The translations under genes and the position numbers were made by a program. This document shows positions 1 through 5,163 of a DNA stretch of 5,163 nucleotides, in pieces. The notes below the pieces were generated by a model. The model searched no databases, was not told the DNA's origin, and worked only from the letters and a program-made list of their open reading frames with translations. Source of the stretch: Verrucomicrobiales bacterium (GTDB lineage: Bacteria > Verrucomicrobiota > Verrucomicrobiia > Verrucomicrobiales > Verrucomicrobiaceae); assembly GCA_003453085.1 (NCBI GenBank), contig DMMK01000351.1, positions 1-5,163 on the forward strand, written 5' to 3'. Each line of letters opens with the position of its first letter. Position 1 is the first letter of the stretch.

Positions 1-2
1 TG

Positions 3-1250
3 CCCGCACTGATCCGCCTCGTCAAGATGCCTGAGGACCAGTTGCAGGCGCTCTCTGCCTGGATGGATCAGCCACCGCTGACACAGGTACGGCAGCTCAC
101 CGTCCAGCCCGCCCCCGTGGCCAAACTGGGCCCTGAATGGGGAGAGGCCCTGTTGCAAACTTTGTTAGTCCACAGCCGTCCCATGGATCTCATTGAGGCC
201 CACCTGATGATCGCCGCTTCTGGCGACCGTCTCCGTGATGAAGCCCGCCAGGAGTTCCTGGAAACCCTCGCCCGGCGCGCCCTGGCCCAGGGAGATGCTG
301 CCGATGCCGCCACCATCCTGGGTCGTGCCTGCGAACTGCCCACCGCCACCTGGGAGACCGTGCAGCAGCTCTGCCTGGCCTGCCGCAGCACCCGCCACCC
401 GGCCCCTGCCCTGCATGCGCTCACCACCTGGATCAACCGCCGGTCAGCCTCCCCGAATGACCCGACCCTCGAACAGGCGCATGATCTGGAACTGGAACTC
501 ATGCTCGATACCGGCCTCACCGCCGAGGCTTTGTCGCTCCAGCTCAGCCATCTTACCTGGCAGGCCCCTTATCCGGAACGCGCCCTGGACCGCGCCTTTC
601 TAGCCGCACGCCGCGCTCATCAAGGCTCACGCCTGCTGGCCGTCCTGGAACGTCATCTGCACACCTTTCCTGAGCATGCCCTACCTGCAGCCAAGCTGGC
701 TTCAGGCTCTCCCGTGAACCCGGACTACCTGCGCTGGCTTTCCGCCCATGCCGCCATCTGTGATGAGGAACAGCCAGGCTCCACGGCCTTTGCAGGTTAT
801 CTGCGACTGGCAGCCGCCCGAGTACCTACCGCGCTGAATCGTCTCTGCGCCCTGGCCAACACAGCCCCGATGAAGGCCGAGGCAGAACAGGCCCTCGCCA
901 CCGCCCTGGTGCAGGCAGATACTCAGCTCACCGTCCTGCAACTGGCGCAAACAGATCCGCTGGCCAAAAAAGTGCTCGCAGTCCGGCTGCGCGCCGCCCC
1001 AGGAGACCGCGCCCTTCATTACGCCGCTACGCTAGCCGCCACAGTCAGCCAGACACCTGGCTCAACCGCCATTCTCTGGCAGGATTTTCTGCGTCGTTTC
1101 CCCCACGATGTTGCCGCACTTCGCCGGCTCATCCAGGCCCATGTGGATGACCGCCAGCCTTCGCTGGCCCTGCGCGCTTATGCCGCCTTGCCAACGAAAT
1201 CCCTGACCGATGATGACCGCCGCCAGCAGGAACTGCTGCGGCAGCTTTGA
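3..1250 (+). CDS. TPR-like alpha-helical repeat protein, C-terminal part (5' end outside window)
   Basis: The frame is open from base 3, and the residues before the first visible ATG at 27 (ALIRLVK) read as a natural continuation of the helix, so I treat this as a gene cut by the left edge and not as one starting at 27. The visible 416 residues are rich in Ala, Leu, Arg and Gln and appear to consist wholly of paired amphipathic helices. Units such as LLAVLERHLHTFPEHALPAA and, near the C-terminus, FLRRFPHDVAALRRLIQAHV followed by PSLALRAYAALP have the size, small-residue spacing and 'FP-x-ALR' turn typical of tetratricopeptide-like repeats. No catalytic motif, membrane segment or signal peptide is visible in this part. 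TPR-type proteins are scaffolds for protein-protein contacts; the partner cannot be deduced. It converges on the M50/HlyD operon with a 51-bp gap, so they are not co-transcribed. The coding call is strong; the TPR assignment rests on pattern only, and another alpha-solenoid type is possible. Confidence 0.8.
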   Translation, partial: PALIRLVKMPEDQLQALSAWMDQPPLTQVRQLTVQPAPVAKLGPEWGEALLQTLLVHSRPMDLIEAHLMIAASGDRLRDEARQEFLETLARRALAQGDAADAATILGRACELPTATWETVQQLCLACRSTRHPAPALHALTTWINRRSASPNDPTLEQAHDLELELMLDTGLTAEALSLQLSHLTWQAPYPERALDRAFLAARRAHQGSRLLAVLERHLHTFPEHALPAAKLASGSPVNPDYLRWLSAHAAICDEEQPGSTAFAGYLRLAAARVPTALNRLCALANTAPMKAEAEQALATALVQADTQLTVLQLAQTDPLAKKVLAVRLRAAPGDRALHYAATLAATVSQTPGSTAILWQDFLRRFPHDVAALRRLIQAHVDDRQPSLALRAYAALPTKSLTDDDRRQQELLRQL

Positions 1251-1277
1251 GCATCATATAACCAACGATGCTTCATC

Positions 1278-1312
1278 AAAAAACCGCCCGTTACCGCAAA
1301 GTCACAGGCGAT
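1278..1312 (-). terminator. Weak candidate intrinsic terminator after the M50-HlyD gene
   Basis: Read on the minus strand, the last sense codons and stop of the M50-HlyD gene are followed by a possible 6-pair stem (bases 1307-1312 with 1283-1288, including one G-U pair) and then six T residues (1278-1283 on the plus strand are all A; one base is shared with the stem). The loop is long, about 18 nt, and contains the stop codon, so the hairpin would be weak. The position at the end of an operon and the T run favour a terminator; the poor stem argues against it. For the plus-strand gene there is only a 6-bp stem (1250-1255 with 1267-1272) without a T run. Confidence 0.25.
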
Positions 1313-3503
1313 AGTCCAGGCTCACAAAGTCCAGGACCTTCATCCAAAGGACCTGCCACACCTGGAGGTGATCACCGTAAATGCGTGCCCGTCCGGTCAT
1401 CCCAGGGCGCAGACTGACATCTTCATTGGGCAGGCTGACAAGCACCCCATAGGTCACTTCGAGAGGCTTCAGCTTCCCCTCGGCATCCGGCTGCGCGGCA
1501 ATGTCGCCGCCCAGGGTGGCGATAAGGTTGGGCGGCAGTTCGTCCGAGGGCGGCGTCTTCAGATCTTCCGTGACCAGCCCGCTGTAAGTGCGCCCCGACA
1601 TCGCCGCGACCCGCAGCTCCACCTTCTGGCCGGCGCGGATGTGCCGCGCCTGCTGTTCATTGAGTGGGATGTAAACCTGGGCCGGGCTGAGCGCGGCAAT
1701 TTCACACAGGGCATCACCGGGCCGCAGACTGCCTGCCGCCAGCCGGTCCAGATCCGGCGTCAGAACGATGCCGGATTCCGGTGCACGTAGAATCAGCCGT
1801 TCGGCCAGGCTTTGCGCCTCCTTCAGCGCCACCTCTGCGGCTGTCAGCCCGGCTTTTGCCTGCTGGTAGTAAGCCGGAGCAGCGGCCCCCAGCGTGAGAT
1901 CCACCTGCCGTCTTGCCCGCTCCACCTCCAGCCTGGCGATTTCCACATTGCTGGTTAGGCGGAGATTGGCCAGCACGGCCACGGGATCACCTTTTCTCAC
2001 TTCTTGTCCCGTCGTCACCTTCACTTCCGCCACCCGGCCCGGCACCTCGGCACGCACCCAGCCTGCCTGCATCGGCCGCAGCACAGCGGGCCGCTCCACG
2101 GTGATCTGCCAGGGCAGCAGCATCACCAGCGCCCCGACCAGCAGCAGTCCACCCAGCACCCAGACAGGTCGCAGCCAAGCCCCCGCCGTGGTGGCAGACT
2201 TGGCGAACTGGCTTTTGAAAAACGTACTCACAGGAACAATCAGCATGGAGACCAGCGCCCCGGCACCGATGGCATCTCCCAGCCAGCCCAGGCCATACGG
2301 CTCCAGTAGGTAATGGAAGATCATCGCGATGCCCAGAGTGATCTGCAGCATGTAGAGCTGGGCCGCGAGGCTATACAATACAAACCAGCCGCGATTTCGC
2401 CGTGGCAGCAGCCTTTCCACCTGCGGCGGCGTGCCCCCGCCAAAGATCCAGCGACGGAACAGATCGCTCACGCACATCTGCGCCTTCGCCCGCAAATTCG
2501 GCACACCGAGGATGTCCGTGAGCATGTAGTAGCCATCGAACTTCATCAGCGGATTCGCATTGAAAAGCACCGTCCACACACTGGTGATGAGCATGAGGTT
2601 GAAGAGAAGCTGCTGGGTGGGTCCAGGCTGGGAAACCGCCCATAGCAGGGTCGCCACCGCCGCGATGATCAGTTCGATGTAAATGCCCGCCGCCGCCACC
2701 AGAATGCGATGCCGCCGCTTCGGGAACAGGTAGCTGTCCGTCACATCCGCATACAAAAAGGGGCTGAAGACGATGACCATCGCCCCCATCTCATGCACCT
2801 CGCCGCCATAGTGCTTGCAGGTGAGGCCGTGACCAAATTCATGGATGACCTTCACCGCGATCGTCAGCACCCACACCAGCGCCAGGTTGGGCAGCGACAG
2901 AAAGTCGTTCAGCGAGGGCGCAATCCGGGGAAAATTGACGGCAAATACCGCCGTGCCCGCAAGCAAGATCGCCAAGCTGATGGCAAAACCAGCCCAGGAC
3001 CAAATCCAGCGCAGCGGCCGCTCCAGCCGGATGAGCAGCGCATCCGGATCCCACAGAGGAATCTTCAGGAAGAGGGCCTTCATGAATAGGCCCCAAGGAG
3101 TCGCAGGCTTGTGCCGCAGCCTTTTCAGTTCCAATTGGCGGCGTGCTCCGGCCCCCGTAGCCTCCAGAAATCCCGCTGTCAGCAGCTCATTGGCAAAGGC
3201 CACAATGCGGGTCGTGATTGCTTGTGTTCCATCCGCCAGCCCGGCATGGGGATGCCCCCGGAGAAAGGCCTCGCGGATATCCTTCACACTCCGCGCGCCA
3301 TCAAACAGCGCAGCCAGGGCATAGTCCTCTGCCGGTAACCGGAAGTATTTCAACGATAGCGGATCCTTGATGATGGCAAAGGCCCGCCCCTCAAAAAGCT
3401 GGTGGCTGATGGCGAGGTCCGACCTCAGAGCCGAAGGCACCATGGCATCCACCGGCTGCGCGGCCTCCCCGGCGACCTCCGTGATGACAAGGGCAGCAGT
3501 CAT
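1302..3503 (-). CDS. PqqD-like / M50 (site-2-protease-like) metallopeptidase / HlyD-like adaptor fusion protein
   Basis: This 733-aa inner-membrane protein has three visible parts. Residues about 28-115 resemble a PqqD-like winged-helix module, the fold that binds peptides in RiPP systems (tentative). Residues about 165-465 form a multi-pass membrane core with HEFGH at 221-225 (zinc ligands H221 and H225, catalytic E222) and NPLMKFDGYY at 317-326 (D323 the likely third ligand), the two signatures of M50/site-2 proteases. After the last membrane helix (about 447-465) comes a periplasmic HlyD-like region: lipoyl half at about 485-512, helical hairpin 517-568, second lipoyl half 569-603, then a beta-barrel ending in SLRPGMTGRARI (697-708). 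All catalytic residues are intact. The ATG lies 2 nt after the adaptor stop with no clear Shine-Dalgarno, suggesting translational coupling; an internal ATG at 3443 (residue 21) has a better GGTGG 5 nt upstream and would leave all domains intact. It could cleave a membrane or peptide substrate and pass it to the adaptor; the substrate is unknown. Confidence 0.92.
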   Translation of the reverse strand: MTAALVITEVAGEAAQPVDAMVPSALRSDLAISHQLFEGRAFAIIKDPLSLKYFRLPAEDYALAALFDGARSVKDIREAFLRGHPHAGLADGTQAITTRIVAFANELLTAGFLEATGAGARRQLELKRLRHKPATPWGLFMKALFLKIPLWDPDALLIRLERPLRWIWSWAGFAISLAILLAGTAVFAVNFPRIAPSLNDFLSLPNLALVWVLTIAVKVIHEFGHGLTCKHYGGEVHEMGAMVIVFSPFLYADVTDSYLFPKRRHRILVAAAGIYIELIIAAVATLLWAVSQPGPTQQLLFNLMLITSVWTVLFNANPLMKFDGYYMLTDILGVPNLRAKAQMCVSDLFRRWIFGGGTPPQVERLLPRRNRGWFVLYSLAAQLYMLQITLGIAMIFHYLLEPYGLGWLGDAIGAGALVSMLIVPVSTFFKSQFAKSATTAGAWLRPVWVLGGLLLVGALVMLLPWQITVERPAVLRPMQAGWVRAEVPGRVAEVKVTTGQEVRKGDPVAVLANLRLTSNVEIARLEVERARRQVDLTLGAAAPAYYQQAKAGLTAAEVALKEAQSLAERLILRAPESGIVLTPDLDRLAAGSLRPGDALCEIAALSPAQVYIPLNEQQARHIRAGQKVELRVAAMSGRTYSGLVTEDLKTPPSDELPPNLIATLGGDIAAQPDAEGKLKPLEVTYGVLVSLPNEDVSLRPGMTGRARIYGDHLQVWQVLWMKVLDFVSLDYRL

Positions 3504-3505
3504 GC

Positions 3506-4240
3506 TTAAGGTTGGGCAAATTCAGCTTCCACCCTCATGCCGGCCTTCAGCCGCAAGTCCGCATTGTCCACGCGTAGTTTGACGCGATAGAGCCCGCTTT
3601 CCGCATCCATGCGCGGGTCCAGAAAAACCACCTCCCCCTCGATCTCCCGGGGCTCAGGCAGGGAGGGGATACGGAGCTTCCTCTTGTCTCCCGTCTTCAC
3701 CTTTTGTGCCTGCGCGGGCTCCAGGTAAAACTGCGCCTCCACCTGCCGGATGTGCACCACCTCCAGCAGCACCTCATGCAGCTGCACCGCTTCACCAGGC
3801 TCCTTGCCACGGCTGACGACCACGCCTTGCAGGGGAGCTTTCAGCGTTTTCTGCTCCACCCGCACCACGGCGGCATCCCGCTGAATGCGGGCCAGATCAT
3901 GCTCGATGCTTTTTCTCAGCGCCTCCTCCCGGGTGCCTATGTTTTCCTTGAGGAGCTTCTGGGCCGCCTCGTGGTCGAGCTTCGCTTTTTCCAGCACCTT
4001 TTCAGCGCGCTCCACATCCAGCTTTTCCAGGTCATCCACCAGCCGCACCAGAGGCTGGCCGGATTCGACGGTATCCCCCTCGTCCACCAGCACCTCTTTC
4101 ACCAGCCCTTCCACAGGCGTGCCCATCTTCACCTCATGCAGCGGCAGGATCAGCCCCGGCACCACCCCGGCCTGCGTGATGGGCGTGCTCAGCATAACCG
4201 CAAAGATGGCAACGGGCAGGTGACGGAGGAGGCTTGGCAT
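3506..4240 (-). CDS. Periplasmic adaptor protein, HlyD / membrane-fusion family
   Basis: The 244-aa product starts with a classic Sec signal (basic RH at 6-7, hydrophobic core 8-18, cleavage likely after ITQA at residue 24), with no lipobox cysteine, so it should be a soluble periplasmic protein. Domain order is that of membrane-fusion adaptors: first lipoyl half about 36-67 (GLVKEVLVDEGDTVESGQPL), a charged helical hairpin about 69-131 rich in Lys, Glu, Ala and Leu, second lipoyl half 132-162 (LKAPLQGVVVSRGKEPGEAV), a beta-barrel 165-207 and a final strand region ending LRLKAGMRVEAEF. Such proteins bridge an inner-membrane transporter and an outer-membrane channel. It is shorter than typical adaptors such as AcrA or HlyD, which run near 400 residues or more. 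The start is well fixed: an in-frame TGA lies two codons upstream of the ATG, and a GAAGG stands 3 nt before it. It is the first gene of the operon, and the partner is the downstream M50-HlyD fusion. No pump or TolC gene is in view, so its exact role is open. Confidence 0.9.
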   Translation of the reverse strand: MPSLLRHLPVAIFAVMLSTPITQAGVVPGLILPLHEVKMGTPVEGLVKEVLVDEGDTVESGQPLVRLVDDLEKLDVERAEKVLEKAKLDHEAAQKLLKENIGTREEALRKSIEHDLARIQRDAAVVRVEQKTLKAPLQGVVVSRGKEPGEAVQLHEVLLEVVHIRQVEAQFYLEPAQAQKVKTGDKRKLRIPSLPEPREIEGEVVFLDPRMDAESGLYRVKLRVDNADLRLKAGMRVEAEFAQP

Positions 4241-4262
4241 TCGCCTTCATTCTACGTCTCAA

Positions 4263-4316
4263 AAGCTTTGCAGCAACCTTCCTCGTGAAACGGGATATCT
4301 GATCTTGTCAAAGCTT
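4263..4316. repeat. Pair of inverted 8-bp AAGCTT-containing sites
   Basis: AAGCTTTG at 4263-4270 and its exact reverse complement CAAAGCTT at 4309-4316 flank 38 bp. Each copy contains the palindrome AAGCTT, and the two palindrome centres are 48 bp apart. The pair lies in the upstream region of the adaptor operon and overlaps the TTGACA-like hexamer, a position expected of operator sites. With 8 bp per arm in a short AT-richer region, chance is a real alternative. Confidence 0.35.
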
Positions 4317-4339
4317 CCTACATTTCATAGCCTTGGCCC

Positions 4340-4372
4340 GAAAGGTACGCCTCCTTATGGGGGATACCTTTC
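4340..4372. promoter_or_regulatory. Hairpin-forming inverted repeat upstream of the RDD gene
   Basis: GAAAGGTA (4340-4347) and TACCTTTC (4365-4372) are a perfect 8-bp inverted repeat. Inside it CCTCC (4350-4354) and GGGGG (4359-4363) can pair as five further pairs, one of them G-U, around a TTAT loop, leaving only a small 2-by-1 internal bulge. As RNA this would be a stable 13-pair hairpin. Neither strand has a T run after it, so it does not look like an ordinary intrinsic terminator. It ends 36 bp before the RDD ATG and could be a 5'-UTR structure or a palindromic operator. Confidence 0.55.
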
Positions 4373-4408
4373 AGGTAAGCCGTCCAGTAACATTCAAATC
4401 CGGATCTT

Positions 4409-4873
4409 ATGAGCGAACCACCACCCATCCCCGACCCGCAGGAGCCCTACACAGCCCCCTCCACGGCGGCATTGCCGCTAGCCTCCCAATGGGTCCGTTT
4501 AGGAGCCCAGATCATTGACGTCCTCATTGCGTGGGTTCCAATTTTCATCCTCGGCATTCTGACTGGCGGCCGAATTCCAGTCATATTAATTAACATCCTG
4601 TTAGGCGTCGCCCTCGTGGCCATCAACTGGCAGCACCTGCAGAATGGCCAGACCATTGGCAAAAAACTGCTCAAGTTGAAGATCATCCGCCGGGACGGCG
4701 GCCCGGTGGATCGCATGCACATCGTCACCCGCCGACTGCTGCCGGTGTGGATCATCGGTGCCGTGCCTTATATCGGCTGGATCGTGGTCCTCGCAGATGC
4801 CCTGTGCATCTTCCGTGCAGGCCGCAATACCCTGCACGACGACTTCGCCGAAACGAAGGTCGTGCAGCTCTGA
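4409..4873 (+). CDS. RDD-family integral membrane protein
   Basis: The 154-aa product has the hallmarks of the RDD domain: an Arg followed by a membrane helix carrying Asp (R30, D37 in QWVRLGAQIIDVLI), the loop NGQTIGKKLLKLKI (79-92), and the C-terminal RNTLHDDFAETKVV (139-152). Three membrane helices are predicted by eye at about 33-52, 56-75 and 110-131. A proline-rich, cytoplasm-like N-terminal tail (residues 1-24) precedes them. RDD proteins are small inner-membrane proteins of mostly unknown function; some members have been tied to ion transport and salt tolerance, which cannot be assumed here. The start is supported by an in-frame TAA at 4388-4390 with no other ATG between; only a weak GGA precedes it. 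It is transcribed away from the adaptor operon and converges on purT with 27 bp between the stops, so it is probably monocistronic. Confidence 0.88.
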   Translation: MSEPPPIPDPQEPYTAPSTAALPLASQWVRLGAQIIDVLIAWVPIFILGILTGGRIPVILINILLGVALVAINWQHLQNGQTIGKKLLKLKIIRRDGGPVDRMHIVTRRLLPVWIIGAVPYIGWIVVLADALCIFRAGRNTLHDDFAETKVVQL

Positions 4874-4900
4874 CCCGGACCGCCTCAACGGACTCCGGCC

Positions 4901-5163
4901 TTACAGCCGGATGTCCATGGCCTGGGCCGCACGGTGGGCCTTGGCGCGGGCTTCATCCACATTGGCCCCACGGGCCAGCGTCACAGCCATGCGGCGCTGG
5001 CCGCTGACGGTGGGCTTACCAAACAAGCGCAACTGTGTGTCAGGCTCGGAAAGAACCTTGTCCAGAGAACCGAACTGGACCTGCGTGGAATCGCCTTCCA
5101 CCAGCACCGCACAGCTCGCGCTAGGGCCATGCTGATGGATGTTCGGAATCGGCAGGCCCAGAA
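4901..5163 (-). CDS. purT: Formate-dependent phosphoribosylglycinamide formyltransferase (GAR transformylase 2), C-terminal end
   Basis: The minus-strand frame is open to the right edge and ends at TAA (4901-4903), showing the last 86 residues of a longer protein. It contains [20 protein letters not shown], then [20 protein letters not shown] and a helix [16 protein letters not shown], which match the C-terminal part of PurT as I remember it from E. coli (GLPV...QYGPAASAVIL, IRLFGKP...SRRLGVALA, A..RAKHAA). PurT is a cytosolic ATP-grasp enzyme that formylates GAR with formate and ATP in purine synthesis, an alternative to folate-dependent PurN; the ATP-grasp core itself is outside the window. 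PurK shares this fold, but the LFGKP and RRxxVxLA pattern fits PurT better. It converges with the RDD gene and has no visible tie to the M50-HlyD operon. A GTG at 5107 is internal, not the start. Confidence 0.9.
   Translation of the reverse strand, partial: LGLPIPNIHQHGPSASCAVLVEGDSTQVQFGSLDKVLSEPDTQLRLFGKPTVSGQRRMAVTLARGANVDEARAKAHRAAQAMDIRL

Larger units (their letters stand above)
4241..4408. promoter_or_regulatory. Divergent intergenic region between the adaptor operon and the RDD gene
   Basis: These 168 bp separate two divergently read genes and must hold both promoters. On the minus strand a TAGAAT hexamer (4249-4254) stands 16 bp downstream of TTGCTG (4271-4276); if used, the transcript would begin almost at the adaptor ATG. 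A perfect TTGACA (minus strand, 4306-4311) has no good -10 at the right distance. On the plus strand TAACAT (4388-4393) is a weak -10 candidate, 15 bp upstream of the RDD start. No promoter here is convincing by eye. Two inverted repeats, listed separately, occupy much of the region. No small ORF stands out. Confidence 0.5.

Noticed and set aside
68..520. Minus-strand open frame opposite the TPR-like gene
   Set aside because: Arg/Ser/Ala/Cys-rich shadow translation with no domain; the plus strand reads as coherent helices.
1250..1272. Terminator for the TPR-like gene
   Set aside because: Only a 6-bp stem with an 11-nt loop and no T run on the plus strand.
1894..2313. Plus-strand open frame opposite the HlyD part of the fusion gene
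   Set aside because: Ser/Thr/Arg/Pro-rich low-complexity translation typical of an antisense shadow; no motif.
3704..4288. 194-codon plus-strand open frame opposite the adaptor gene
   Set aside because: Its protein is dominated by His, Gln and Leu in a pattern expected from reading a GC-rich gene on the wrong strand; the minus-strand adaptor has a signal peptide and clear domain motifs.
4306..4311. Perfect TTGACA on the minus strand as a firm -35 promoter element
   Set aside because: Hexamers at 16-18 bp spacing (around 4282-4289) do not resemble a -10 box, so a promoter cannot be claimed from this alone.
4894..4911. 6-bp inverted repeat (TCCGGC/GCCGGA) around the purT stop as a terminator between the convergent RDD and purT genes
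   Set aside because: Short stem, no T run on either strand, and GC-rich palindromes of this size are frequent in this DNA.
1..5163. tRNA, rRNA, CRISPR array, insertion sequence or phage remnant
   Set aside because: No cloverleaf, spaced direct repeats, transposase or terminal inverted repeats seen; nearly all bases belong to five ordinary-looking coding frames.

Overview
The window is GC-rich, densely coded bacterial DNA. It holds five protein genes (two cut by the window edges) and no visible RNA gene, CRISPR array or mobile element. The source is a Gram-negative-type bacterium: one gene encodes a secreted periplasmic adaptor, and its partner is a membrane metalloprotease fused to a HlyD-type adaptor. 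From memory, this M50-HlyD fusion architecture together with helical-repeat proteins of this style suggests Verrucomicrobiota or another PVC-group member, but nothing in the window proves it.

Layout from left to right. (1) 3-1250, plus strand: the C-terminal 416 residues of an Ala/Leu-rich helical protein that looks TPR-like; its start lies outside the window. (2) 1251-1301: a 51-bp convergent gap with a weak terminator-like structure for the minus-strand operon. (3) 4240-1302, minus strand: a two-gene operon. The promoter-proximal gene encodes a short exported HlyD/membrane-fusion-type adaptor (244 aa). Two bases after its stop begins a 733-aa protein with a PqqD-like N-terminal region, a multi-pass M50/site-2-protease-like core (HEFGH and NPLMKFDGYY motifs) and a C-terminal periplasmic HlyD-like region. 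(4) 4241-4408: a 168-bp divergent intergenic region with two inverted repeats. (5) 4409-4873, plus strand: a small RDD-family membrane protein. (6) 4901-5163, minus strand: the C-terminal end of PurT, the formate-dependent GAR transformylase, convergent with the RDD gene.

The most interesting unit is the operon. Both products carry a split biotinyl-lipoyl-like fold interrupted by a short helical hairpin, so they may assemble together in the periplasm, with the M50 part as the inner-membrane component. Neither an ABC/RND pump nor a TolC-like outer-membrane channel is present in the window. The substrate is unknown; a peptide is suggested by the PqqD-like and protease parts. The architecture is one I believe already occurs in databases as an uncharacterised 'peptidase M50 / HlyD' type, so it is better called poorly understood than novel. 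The flanking genes (TPR-like, RDD, purT) show no obvious functional link to it.
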